From contig OZ020517.1 of NCBI GenBank assembly GCA_963971425.1, positions 20,346,462 through 20,410,461 of the forward strand: a stretch of DNA of 64,000 nucleotides. The letters run 5' to 3'. A model generated the notes under the pieces. It was given only the letters and a program-made list of their open reading frames with translations, searched no databases and was not told the origin of the DNA. Below, one piece after another: positions 23,111 to 35,235 of this stretch. Origin of the DNA: Bryoerythrophyllum caledonicum (Eukaryota > Streptophyta > Bryopsida > Pottiales > Pottiaceae). Position numbers and translations under genes: made by a program. How positions within the stretch are numbered: the first letter of the stretch is position 1; each line of letters opens with the position of its first letter.

Positions 23111-23599
23111 GTTGAAAGTAGTAGAAAATTGTGTCAATTAGTCTTGCAACATCTCATCTTGGAGAGACAATTTTTGGGTGGTTTTGGTGTAAAAAGTCTT
23201 AGGGATTTTAAGATTAATTGCACATGATTTATCATATGTATCGTTATAATCAAAATTATAATCAAAATTAATAAATACCAACCACTCATCAACGACATTA
23301 CAACACTTGGATGGAAAGTAGACCCCCTTATTGTCATTACCGCCGGAGCTAGAGCCACTACCTTTATCCCCTCTATGAAAAGTCTTGAAAAAACATGTAA
23401 TATCCCCACCAATCCAATAAAAAATACATTCACAAAAATTAACACCATCGCTATCCAACATGCAATGTCCATACTTCTACATATACGCAAACTAGAAAAT
23501 AGCCAATCCCTTCCAAATTCACATGATACACCTTAAAACCTCTTAAGACACACAATCAATTTTAACATATCACTTCTTGGAATAGAGCCGTGTGGCTCT

Positions 23600-23790
23600 T
23601 CTTTGTCTTTGGTCTCTGATTACTGGTTACTTGCGACTCGTCCCTCGTTACATAGTGTCTACCCTCAAGAGGGGGGAGTAGTTCCATACTACTACACCTA
23701 TGTCTGATGGACATGGATTTAGTGGTGGAACGAACATACACTTTATTCACTCCGGCCCCCTACGAGGACCAAAGTTCTTCTGCTTCTCTA
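23600..23790. repeat. Dispersed repeat, three copies in window
   Basis: Shares accctcaagaggggggagtag and a ttcactccggyccccta-type stretch with 3830-3990, and in reverse with 54640-54712. The purine-rich run resembles a polypurine tract next to an LTR, but no second LTR or primer-binding site is seen. Confidence 0.5.
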
Positions 23791-26103
23791 TTGTTATAGT
23801 TATTTTAGATTAGTTTTTAATATTCAAGATGATCTAAATTTTATGCACTATTGATGCCTATTGATCAATTGGAACATAAGATAAAAGCATCTAGCTTTTT
23901 GCTTTCAAAGTTGATATTTTAGAAATTGTACTATATTGCAAGAATGCTAAGGTGTGACAAACAACACGATTGACTTAATATAGCCACCGTTGCATCTCAT
24001 CACCTCGAACTGTTCTATTGATACCATGAACCTTCTCTATAAAAGCACAACAAATTCTAATATCTATTGTAACCATTTAGCCTTGTTGCTTGAGCAATGA
24101 TTGAGTGCTATTCAAGAAGATATTGGTATTGGGATGTAGAAAGTTTAATTTATCCTAAAAAAAACCTCTATGCATTCTTATACTCAAAAACATAATCAAC
24201 AAAAAGAATGATAAAGAATGATTTCTTCTTTAATAAGCTATATTCTACTTGTCCAAATCAAATTAATATAAAGTGATAATCATGGTTGGTCACAATGGGA
24301 CAAAAACTTTGCTTATATCCTACTTTAAAATCAAAATACATTAATCTCCATTTATAACAATATCTTTAATTCGTGATTAGCTCCAATGTTCCTAAGCTAA
24401 ATTCTAGGATCATCTCCATAGGACACGGGCCCTAAGAAATTTGCAGGATTGACGATCAAGTGAGCAATTCCTCCTCCACTAGGGGGGTGGGGCTCGCAAC
24501 GTAGGTCCTCAAAAACATTAGATTTTAATTTTTCCGGGACGCCACTATTTTTCTCCAATCGAAAGGACCACTCACATATCACCATGTGGCAGCGCCAAAT
24601 GCATGTGTGGCCGCTAACTTCTAAAGACTCGCGATTAACTACATTATTGGAGAACATGTTCAGGAAACACATTTTTAAAAATTTGGAAACACAGAAACAT
24701 TTGTTGCGAACACGGAAACATTTTTTGTAAACACAAAAACTTTATTTATCGATTTGATGAGCCTAAGACCCCGGTTGGCGGTAGACAAAGTTGGCCACAA
24801 GCCCGTTGGGACGCTTGCTCCAAGCGGGCGTCCGTGGCCCATTGTGGCCGAGCTGGCATTTAGTTGTGGAGCTCCTCTAAATAGGAAAAATAGATGTGTC
24901 TAATTACACCATCAATCAAGCCTTTTGAAATTGTCAACTGGCTTTTAAAATTATATATTTATCTTACTACACATGAATTTTTTTTCTCCTTAATCTTTTT
25001 TACTTAATCATAGATTCTACTTTTTTCCCACTTTTGAATGTTTTTCATGAATTGTACGCATCGGTCAATTTTGGCACCTTCTTGCCGAATCATTGAATTA
25101 TCCAAATCATAATAGTTTGCACACAATGGATATCACCTAGACATTATACGGATATCACATAGGCATTTCATTGGTATCACCTAGACAGATCTTTTGAATT
25201 TTCCAAAATTTTGGACATCCTCCATTGTTAATTAATTATGTACAAAACTGAACAATGTGTAGGGTATCTTTTCTCTTCTAAAAATATTTATCAAAATATC
25301 TTGCTCCTTTATCTTCTTAGAAAATCCTTCATCATTTTCCCTTAGGAAAAAATACAAATTTAATATAATTGTCACATAATGTGACATCAAGAGCAAAGCA
25401 TGTTGAAATGGTATGTTTAGTAGATTAGTATATTTTTGCTATATCACTTTAGTACTGAATTTTTTCATTCATTTGATCCATTGGATTTTTAAATAATTTA
25501 CCTAGAATTTGAAGGCATAATGGAAAAACCCCTTTGCCTCAATATATTTTCTAGGTCAAGTTTTTCTAGTGAGTTTAGAGAGGTGTGAATTCAACTTTGC
25601 TTGAAGATAATGTTCAATATAATCTACTTTTGATTTTATAGAAGTGTACTTTCGATTTTCCCTTTGTGAAAGAAGAACCTTTCAAAAACTATTATGTTTG
25701 TAAATCTCCACTTTCTCCTCATGTTTGTATTTGTTATGTTTTCTAATAATTTAGTATTTGATTGAATACTTGATGGTTTTAGCACTTAACTTGTTGTATG
25801 ATTGTATTAATCTATACTATAAGCATTCAATGCAATTGTTGAAAACATCACTTTCATTTACATGTGGTACTATAGAAATATCCAATCGCTAATGGAATTC
25901 TACAAGTGCCAAAATCTATAATCAGATAAATCAAACATCTATCCAATTCTTCAAAGACAATAATATCATAGAAGTTGTTATTTGATAAAATGATGGAAGT
26001 TGAAGTTAACTGAAATGATTTATAACAACATTTGATCTCACATTCTTGGACCCCTTTATTAGAAAAGTAAAGAAAATTATATTGTATATTATTATATTGG
26101 ATA
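23791..26103. other. AT-rich intergenic, no recognisable gene
   Basis: A degenerate copy of the tatcacctaga repeat (other copies at 37870-38440 and 50406-50640) lies at about 25070-25260. A small GC-rich island at 24770-24870 contains ggccacaa/ttgtggcc inverted motifs. No gene is supported. Confidence 0.4.
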
Positions 26104-26236
26104 TTAATCCCTAAAGGACCATGACATTTTAATACCTAGACTTAGTGAAAACTGCCAATTTCAATGCATTCAACACAAAATTCAAACAGACACAATTTTC
26201 ACATATCTAACCATATGATCTTGGACTAGTATTGTA

Positions 26237-27920
26237 TAGTACTTGGCAAGAGAGATATGGACAACCTTAACAAGGCCAAAAACATGGTGAACTTTTGTGA
26301 ATGCCAAAAATTATATTTTTCATAAAATTGCATAGGGCCCTAGGAGCACCTACATATTGGGGTTGTTGCCAAGTGGCAAAGGTTAGATTAATCTAATTGC
26401 AATGTCTTTATGATCAATCAAGGATTAAGTGAACATGTGTTGTTTTGGTGTTCTGAATTAAGTGAACATGTGTAATTTTGGTTGTTCTTATTTGAGACAC
26501 TTGTGTTGACATACATATGTGCATTTCAACTTGGATATGCACAACCTTCTTGTATTTATGCACCATGACATATCTCCAAGGCAAATTGAAAGAGAAATAA
26601 GGTAAGACTGGGAAATTAGTTGACTGTCCTCTTTCAAGTAGAATTGTGCCATTTTAAAGAAAGGTGGTAGCTAGCTCTTTGTTTGCAATGAAGTCGAGGA
26701 ATCTCACAATAGAAGAAAAGGGTCGTATTGTTGGTATGCACGAAGCGGGAGTCTCCGGTGCTCAAATCGGATGTGAATTAGGTATAGCGCATTGAATTGT
26801 TCCTGCTCTTATAAAGCCGTATCAGCTTCATGCTATTGTTGGTTCTCCGAAGTCTACAGGTAGAAGATGTAAGCTTGATTTCCGTAACAAGTGACAACTC
26901 AAACAACTTGTGCTTGGAGTTCGTCGTACACCTATTGCTGCAATGAAGGCCCAAATGACAACAAAAGTTTGCATTCGTACATTGAGGCGATACATTCGGG
27001 CTCTTGGCTTCAACAATCGTGTTGTAGTCAAAAAGTCTTTTTTCAATGATGCACACAAGCACAAAGGCTTGTTTTGATGAAGCTCATGCACATTGGAGTG
27101 AAGAACAGTGGAAGAATGTCATATGGACGGATGAATCATTGTTTGAGGTTGGCAAGGATTCACGGTTGATACGAGTTTGGCGTCAAGCTTACGAGACGTA
27201 CTCATGGAATTGCTTATGCCCAACCTTTAAGTCCGGAAGTGTTTCCATATGATACGGAACGCTTTTAGTGGCTATCATAAGTCTTTTATAATCATATTCC
27301 CTGCAGGTAGTTCTTTGTGAACTACTGCTGACTTTGTAAACATTGTATACGAGGGAACATTATCTACCTTTTATATCCTCCATGATCATCCAAATGCCAT
27401 GATTTTCATGGAGGATGGTGCTCCAATATATTGTAGTTCCCTACCTAACAGACCAAAAGAAGCTTATGACATGACAAAATCAAATTGGTTGCCTAACTCC
27501 CCAAATTTGAAACCTGTAGAGAATCTATGGAAAGTTGTGAAGGACCATGTTTAGAATAAGTATCGGCCACTTTCTTAGGAGAAAATGGCTTTACCCATTC
27601 AACGGGAAACGAGCCTCTAGAAGTGTGCTTGATACACTTATATCCACAATGCCGTATAGAATGAAGGCTATCATTGATGCTCAAGGTGGTAGTACTAGAT
27701 GGTAGACACCGTGTCAAAAAATATCCAAATTGTTGTATATTTTGTACTTTTCAACATGAAATATTATACAATTTGAAAATATACTCTCTACGCTTTTTAT
27801 TGCACTTTACGGTTCTCAATTTCATGCATTTTTGAATGGTTTACAACATTTTGAATTTAAGAGTTTTCACAGGGTTGAGGCTTGAAATTGCTTTGTCCAT
27901 ATCTTAGCTACTGAGTACTG
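26237..27920 (+). mobile_element. Tc1/mariner-like transposon, 1.68 kb, decayed
   Basis: Bounded by TA at 26235-26236 and 27921-27922. The left end TAGTACTTGGCAAGAGAGAT and the complement of the right end, CAGTACTCAGTAGCTAAGAT, are imperfect terminal repeats, both followed by ATGGACAA. The intact relative at 15098-15831 supplies the empty site. It contains the transposase pseudogene at 26688-27705. Confidence 0.85.
26688..27705 (+). pseudogene. Tc1-like (IS630/Tc1/mariner) transposase pseudogene
   Basis: Starts MKSRNLTIEEKGRIVGMHEA, a helix-turn-helix-like N-terminus. A stop follows ELGIAH. Later segments are TLRRYIRALGFNNRV, HAHWSEEQWKNVIWTDESLF (first catalytic Asp), MIFMEDGAP (second Asp), and WLPNSPNLKPVENLWKVVKD (third acidic residue, Glu of PVEN, DD34E-like), ending MPYRMKAIIDAQGGSTRW. 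At least five stops or frameshifts disable it. The first two catalytic Asp and the Glu are still readable. SPN replaces the usual SPD. Confidence 0.85.
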
Positions 27921-28711
27921 TACAAGTATGTGGTATGAATTTTGTTGAGTTTGAGCGCACGGATTGAAAGATAGTAGCTTTTGAAGTGAGACATAATCTC
28001 TTCTTGAGGTTGTTCAAACACCTTTAACAAACTTTGACCACCTCCAATTATGGCAAATTTTTGCACTACATGCCGTGAATTTCTAATTTTAACTTAACAA
28101 TGCAACTATGTGCTGAGAATTAACAATCACTAACAAGTTTTGCATGTATCATATTCATCTTTTATCTTTGAAATTCAAAAATCCGTATGGTGAATGCAAA
28201 TATTTCCATTCCCTTCCAAGAGAAATTTCTCTTTCTTTTAAATGGACAAAAACTCAAACTTCTATTAAATTTAGAAAATAAAAGTCTTGATGCACTATTT
28301 GTTATATGTCACACTAAACCGCTCCATTACTTGTATATGTTATCAAAAAATGTTTGTAACTATTGAACTCTAAGTCGAATTTCTATTAAAAATGATGTCC
28401 TCAAAAAGCTATTAGAAAGCTGCCCATTCAATAAAAATCTCATAAAATCATGCCTAAATTTGAGATTGAGGGACTCAATTAAAACTCAAAGTGTACCCTG
28501 AGGGAACTCTAGTCCTTTAGGGGTTAAGGAATTTTTTACCTTATTGGGGAAAAAATGAAGCTTGGAAGTGGGCATGGGAATTCAAGGGTAGATGTAGGAT
28601 TAAACAAGGAAAGTTGGGAAGTTTAAATAGTTTCATTAGCTATAAGAGACTATAGCTAGGAATAGAAGAAAATAAAGGGAATCTTTGAATAGTGAAGAAC
28701 AACTATGAAAG

Positions 28712-28972
28712 GGATCTCAATAATTTGGTTGCACAAGGTATTTCTGGGGAGGGGTAGAACCTAGCCCTTATTTTATTTTTGGACTGGGGATCTATTTATA
28801 GCAAAGGAGGCCTCGAAGAGTAATTGGGGCCACACGTCCCAAATTTGTCCCAAGTTTTCTAAAAAGTACATGTGGACTCCCTAAAACGATAGGGCTAGAA
28901 AAATGAGAAGGAGCCATTAAGACAAGGGCCCACCTCCCCAAAATACCTTGTGCAACCACGATATTGAGATCC
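28712..28972. mobile_element. Mutator-like MITE, 261 bp, 9-bp target duplication
   Basis: Both flanks carry CTATGAAAG (28703-28711 and 28973-28981). Terminal repeats begin GGATCTCAATA, continue with GGTTGCACAAGGTATTT on both arms, and extend about 48 bp. Nine-base duplications are typical of Mutator-like elements. The interior resembles parts of the 33-37 kb element (near 33690-33960 and 35300-35600). Confidence 0.8.
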
Positions 28973-28989
28973 CTATGAAAGAACTTCAT

Positions 28990-30969
28990 GTTGCATTGGA
29001 ACTTTAAAATACCTTGAAAAAAATAGTTTCAAATACAACCTAAAAAACAAGGTATTTTTATTTGCCACTCAAAATCAAAATCCAATTTTGTAGATTTTTA
29101 TCTTCTTTACTATTCTAATATGAATAACCGGACACCTTCACCGTATTTTAGTTGAAAATGAGAAGGAAGATAAATAAAAAATAGTTGATAAATAGGTTCT
29201 ACTTCAATAAAGATAAAAAAATTTAAAATACAATAATATCCACTACTCCCAAGTATTCATTTATTTTTATACTTCTTCAAAAGAAAAAGTACTATCATTC
29301 TTGAGGCTCTAATATTTTTAACTTTATTTTACTTTAAACAATTTTCAGATATTATTATCAATATTTGACAAGTTTTAAATATTTTCTTCCAAATTTCTAT
29401 GGATAACAAAAGGTTTCAACAAAAGGCTTCAGTACTTGTGAAAGCTCGGCCAATAGAAAGTGTTTGCAAGTCAACCAAGGGCTTTGCTAGAGGTAAGTTG
29501 TTCAACCTCCTGAAACTTGTGGTTCTAAAGTCTACTAGAATGCCACATTGATTGTAGCAAACTATGGTTCATGGAAATTACACGGCGCAATAAATATTCA
29601 ATGTGGTGGACAAGGTTGAAACTTTATCCCTCTTACCATTACTCATACGTAAACTTACAACTCATTATTAAATGCATATCAATCATTGATTTACCATTGA
29701 TCCATGACACCCTTTTTACCCTTTTTAGGCCTATAAGGGTGACCAAGCCTAGGAGAATCTACAAGTGTGATAGATCATGTAGAACACTGTGTAGATGAAC
29801 ATCATCTACATCAGCTACACAATGGTCATCAGAAAAATCACTGTAGTTCGCCCCTCATACTCAAGCGCACATTCTCACTGCATTCGTTGGAAGCGCACAG
29901 ACCCTTAGGTTGTGGATCAAACAAAGATAAATTATTGGTCCCAACAAATTGGGAGATTATTCTAGAAGTGACCACCTATGGGCCTCTCGTCCTTAGAATG
30001 TTAATCCGACCAACAAACGTAATCCATGTTGAAATTGACACACATGACGTGAGTTTGACTGTTTGTAAATAAACACCCTTTTGAAGTATTTTCTTGGTTA
30101 TCTCGATCCATCTTGATTCTTGAGCAATAAGTAGAATTCTTGAATTTCCGATACCTTTACGACTTGTTGCTTAGGTGTCTCAAAATATACAAAATTCAGG
30201 GAATAAGGGCACGGTGGTGCTTGAGGTACAGCATGTACTACCACATCAATACTTGGTTTTATTCATTCTGTGGGTGAATATCACATTCAATTTATTTAAA
30301 CTTGAGAAGTTTCCCAAAGAAATCATACAATGCTGGTTTTGTTGTACATTCTAAATTTAATTATTGGAGCATGACAAGTGTTCAAGCAAATACACATATA
30401 CAAATGTTGGTGTAGAAAGTAGACAAAGCGGGTTACGTAAAACGACACTTGTGAACTAAATATTTGTGATCTAAACTAAATATTTGTTTGTCCCACCATT
30501 GAACCTATGCTCACAAGACAAATGTAAGTGGTAAGGTAGAGCAACCTAAAATTCTTTTATGCTAGTCTTACAAGAGGAAAAGTGCACAATTTTAATCTTG
30601 AGCGTGTTGAATTCCATTAATAAGGCTAGATGAAAATTGATTAAGGTGCCAATCCAACATCAATTTTGAGGCCTAGGATTGCTCCATATTATCTTAGAAA
30701 GCATGTTTTCAAACACATCATTGTTTTCCATTTAAATTTGTTTGGCTTCCTTTCTCTCCATTTTTTTTTGGATTGATATATTTTTATGAAGATCAAAACT
30801 ACCTGAAATACACAAATACATGTGACCAAAGTGATAGCCTTGACACTAAAGGAAGGATGGTCTAGAACAACCACTGAGTATACCAATTAGTTGTAGTTTA
30901 TACCCCATGCTTGGTGTAAACTACCACAAAATTGACATACTTGTTGCTCGTTGAAAATCATCTTTCCAC
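28990..30969. other. Intergenic, with a partial family Y repeat at 29712-29905
   Basis: The stretch near 29712-29905 shares gaatctacaagtgtgatag, atcatgtagaacac and aaatcactgtagttcg with the family Y elements at 57099 and 22304. The remainder is AT-rich with no gene. Confidence 0.4.
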
Positions 30970-32575
30970 TAGACTAAAGATGGCATTTAGTGTAGTGGAC
31001 ACTAAATGCGAACCCGTACACTACTACTCAACTTGACAATTAGTGTAGTGACAAAACTATACACTAAATGTCAACTACTACACTAAATGTCGATCCTAGT
31101 AGATAGTGGAACTTAGGTTTTTTTACATGTGGACATTTAGTGTATGAAACATAGAAATTGATTACATGCACAATTTGAGCATCAAAGTAAAGAAGGTTAC
31201 GAGTGCATTGAAAAAAAAACAAATTTGCAAAAGAAAGATTGGAAAAAATATAACGTGGATGTGAAACCAAAAAGAAATCTCAGAAGTAGAAAAAAATAGA
31301 ATGTGCATTTGAAAGGAAATGAATTTGCAAATATAAGATTGGAAAAAATAAGAAATTGGAATTCAAAAGAAAGTGATAGAAGAAAGATATATTTGAAAAT
31401 TAAAAAAACATAGATATAAAATAAATAAAAACTAAATAAATATTAAATAAACATACAATAATTGTTCATAAAGTATAATATTGGATACTAACATAATAAA
31501 TATTAAATAATGAAATTGGTAAAAAAACAAACATTAAATAATCATGGTCCATGATAAATGAATATATATAAAAATTAAATATTCACAAAACTTACAAATA
31601 TACAAAAGTATGATATTATATTTTTAAATATTGAAATATTCATAAAAATCATGAAATACAATCTATATTCATTAAATATTCACAAATATTCATTAAATAT
31701 CAATTACGTATTAATTAAATATGAACTAAATAGTAAGTAAATATTTATTAAATATATATCATATACTACCTGAATATCATTTGAATATTAATTACATATT
31801 AAGTGAATGTGAATCAAATATTAATTACATATTCATTAAATATTCTAAAATATTCATCAATAGTCATGAAACATTTATTAAATAATTATTAAATATTCAT
31901 TGTATACTCATCAAATATTCATAAATTATCATTTACATATTTAAATATTATTTACATACTAATGAAGTATGAAATAAGCATTCATTATATATTATTTAAA
32001 TATCAAATATTCATTATTTATCTATATTGAATACTAATTTGTTATTAGTTTAATGATATTTTAATAACGTTTCAATAATATTTCAATAATATTTTAATAA
32101 TATTTAATGATATTTTAATAATATTTAATGATATTTTAATAATATTTTAATATTATTTCAATAATATTTTGATAATATTTTAATATTATTTCAATTATAT
32201 TTTGATAATATTTTAATATTATTTAAATATAATTATAAATTAAGTATTCCTTGATAATATTCATTGTGATCTTAAAATATTTCTTAAATATTCATTCAAG
32301 AATATTTAAATATTTAATAAATAGGAATTTAATGTTCATTAGATATTTAGTAAACATTCACCCAATACAAATTTATAAACTAATCACTCATGAAATATAG
32401 ATAAATTATTTAATATTCATCAAATAGTGTACTAAAGTAGGTGGATGATTGGGGGTTATTCTAAATGACAATGACGGCTAACACTAATTGCCAACTTGTT
32501 CACGAATAGTGTACTAGGATAATTACACTATTTGTACCATTACACTAAATGCCATCTTTAGTGTACACAAAAGAT
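30970..32575. mobile_element. Inverted-repeat element with AT-rich expanded core (CTAAAGATGGCATTTAG ends)
   Basis: The left end CTAAAGATGGCATTTAGTGT (30974 onward) is mirrored at 32550-32572 by acactaaatgccatctttag. Several further cactaaatg motifs cluster inside both ends. About 31380-32420 is over 80 percent A+T by eye. It is built from variants of taaatattcat on the left and of aatattttaat/aatatttaatgat on the right. No coding capacity. Confidence 0.7.
31380..32420. repeat. Cryptic AT repeat tract
   Basis: Irregular runs of attaaatattcattaaatat type units grade into ttttaataatatttaatgat units around 32050-32220. It lies within the inverted-repeat element above. Confidence 0.75.
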
Positions 32576-33078
32576 GGTAAATAGCATCATGAATTCTAAT
32601 TGTCTTTTTCAATTCTACTTGTCAATGAAGGTATTAATGCCACTAAGTTGTCAATACCGAATTTGATTGGTCCAACAAGGTACTTTGTGATTGTGATATT
32701 AAAATTAATGCTATGTTACACTAAAGATCCTTTTAGTCAATTTGGATTGTCTTACCTAAGCAACTTGGATTCTCAACACTACCATTTTTTTAAATTTTGG
32801 ACTTAGTGTCAATTGGTCATTCTTTTTATCTATGCCTAATAGAAATATTCATGAAAATATCACATTTGAGTGACGTTATAAGAAAAAAATGGTATTATTT
32901 GATTAAATGTATTGATGTTTCTAATCCAAGTGGGTGATGTGAATAGCTGTCTTGTGAATGGTACTAGGAACTCCTTCTTTGGCCACCATCATGCAGATTG
33001 GTTGCAGTTTTCAAAGTGCATTATAATCAATTGCAAAAATATTTTTTAATGACATTTTCATACACCATGTAACACTTA
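32576..33078. other. Intergenic, no recognisable gene
   Basis: A short frame at 32600-32806 has no family features. Nothing is supported. Confidence 0.35.
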
Positions 33079-33279
33079 AGGTTGTCGTAACGGGCAGGTC
33101 AGGGTTATTAGACGGGACGGGCCAACCGAATCGGACGACTTTTATTTTGTAGGCCTTCTACTTTTTTCAAGGTAAAAAAATTTGAATGCAAATGACACGT
33201 CAGAATGTGTCGTGCTAGTCCATGCTGGAACCAGGGCACAAACCTGGAGGCTTGGCGGAAACGGAAGATATTACAGTGC

Positions 33280-33475
33280 GGACATTGGGTGAGGACGTTG
33301 GGCGCGGATGGATGGATAGGGTGTGGACGTTTGGACGCGGACGAAAGTGCAGGGCGCAAACTTAGAGCGCGAACAATATGTAGGGCGTGGACGTATAGAC
33401 ACAGACGAAAGTGTAGGCCACGAACTTGGGGCGCGGACGGATGGTCTCGTGTGGACGTTCTGTTGGGGCGCGAAC
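33280..33475. repeat. GC-rich minisatellite in left arm
   Basis: Irregular units of about 20 bp built around gcgcggacg/gtgtggacg and gacgaaagtg. It is the shorter counterpart of 36475-36890. Confidence 0.7.
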
Positions 33476-34539
33476 TTTACCCAGTCGACGAAGTAGACTA
33501 GCCAGGCTAGGCGGGTCTTTGAAATGCACTTGGACTTTGGACTTGGCATTCCTCCTTTCCATGGACTCAAGAAACCATTAACTATAGGCGACTCAAAAGA
33601 TCTTGATGTACCTCAAAAAGCACATCAATTTTGTCTTTGCCAAGAAGTGGGAGGGAAATCTATATTAAAGTATAACTTTGGACCTTGGATCTCAATATTG
33701 AGGCTGAACGAGGTGTTTCAAAGAGGTGGGTCCTTGTTTTAATTGCGCCTTCTTATTTTAGGCAATCTAGAGCCTTTTTTAAGAAATTTGTTGGGCAAAT
33801 TTGGGGCCTCTGGCCACAAATTATTCTGAGAGGCCCCTATTGGATATTAATAGTTCCTCCATTCAAAAAAGAAACAGAAGCCAAGTTTTATCCCATCCCC
33901 CTCCTCCACTAGCTTGTGGCATTGTGCAACTTCAAAATTGAGATCCTTCGACCTCTAACTGTAAGCTCTTAAAAAAAAGCATCTTTGCTGTCTCCCCATA
34001 TTTTTCCGGGCCCATGTAAGTCACTAAAAATGAATCCAATGTTAACAAGGGAAATAGGAAGAGAAATGAAAAGGTCCAAAAAAATCATAAAGTATCGCAC
34101 ATGTTAGAGGTCTAAGAATAAAATGGAAACCATTTAACATCGGTGTAAAAATGGCTTTTCTATGTTTCAAATAGACTACGTATACAAAGACCAATTTTGA
34201 GTGTTTAATGTAGCAAATTAAAATTTTCTCAAAGTACTATAGCACTTAGCTTTGTAAAGGCTTGTAGAATTTTTCGTGGCTACTATAAACTAGAGACATC
34301 GACACATGAATATTTAGGGGGTGTCTTGATAACCACGTCATGTGTTTTTTTAATTTTGTATTACATGATGCATATGAAATACATATTAATCAAAGTATAT
34401 TTTTAGCCCAATATTGCATGTGTGATTTATGGATCTACTCATTTCATAAGAATTCATAGATGTGAATATAATATGAAGGTATGATCACAATTTAATTATA
34501 GTGAAAACTTTTTTTCTTCAAATAATCGGTTATTGTTAA

Positions 34540-35235
34540 CCCCTAAGAGCCCAAGACATTTCTTAGTATGAAACATTGCACAAATTCCACGCTCAAAAAG
34601 TGGCAAAATCATAAATTGGCTATAAAAATTTGGACTTTTGACTATAGGATCTAAAAAAGACTTTAATTTGAACTTACTATTTTTTTTGAGCTGCCATCCA
34701 CTGAACAAATTGAAAGATTATAGTGTTTGAGGTCAGAAAAAAGAGGATCATTCCTTCCCTACGTTGAGTGGATTTGCAGACTTTGATTTCATTTGGTATT
34801 AAATTATGTCCAAATCTTTTACCATTGTGTTAATCATGATGTTAGTTCTGTACACATCAATTTTTTGAAGTAGTAGAGGGGTGTAGCACATACAAAAAGA
34901 ATGTGCAAGGTGTGGAGGTTCAAAAACTGCCATTTCACATTTTATTTTTTGTGAACTTGATGTGTTTTAGAATGATAATCCAAATGGTTATTAAGAAGAT
35001 ATTCACCACATATTGTTATAAAAACAAACAAAAAGTGAAAAAATATGAAGATCTCTATGTTTTATGTCAAAAAGATGAAGTTCTTTTTCCCCCTTGCCCA
35101 AAATGTATGAAAGTATTTGACTTGGATTAGAATGTATCTTTACACTATAGAGAAGAATTATTTTCTGACATCTTCAAAGAAGGTAATATTCTCTCCATGT
35201 ACAAAAAATCTAAATGTCAATAGAAACTTCTAGCA
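34540..35235. mobile_element. Truncated 945-bp-type TTAA element (family Z)
   Basis: Preceded by TTAA (34536-34539) and starting CCCCTAAGAGCCCAAGACAT. The interior follows 54718-55400: ttgaaagattatagtgtttg, tagtggatttgcagactttg, ggggtgtagcacat. The right terminus is lost. Confidence 0.75.

Larger units (their letters stand above)
26108..28523. mobile_element. TTAA-flanked element with nested Tc1/mariner-like insertion
   Basis: Flanked by TTAA at 26104-26107 and 28524-28527. The left end TCCCTAAAGGACC and the complement of the right end, CCCCTAAAGGACT, are inverted repeats. Outside the insertion at 26237-27920, the remaining 730 bp aligns with the element at 15098-15831: aactgccaatttcaatgcat, ttcacatatctaacca, ttgaaagatagtagcttttg, aaatccgtatggtgaatgca. 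Confidence 0.85.

Noticed and set aside
23134-23490. 118-codon minus-strand frame with hydrophobic stretches
   Set aside because: Hydrophobicity comes from AT-rich sequence; two overlapping frames of equal length and no recognisable family.
24770-24870. GC-rich island with ggccacaa/ttgtggcc as a possible tRNA or hairpin RNA
   Set aside because: No cloverleaf, A box or B box could be drawn; pairing is short and interrupted.
31380-32420. CRISPR-like or satellite array
   Set aside because: Units are irregular AT variants without constant repeats and unique spacers; a eukaryotic AT tract explains them.
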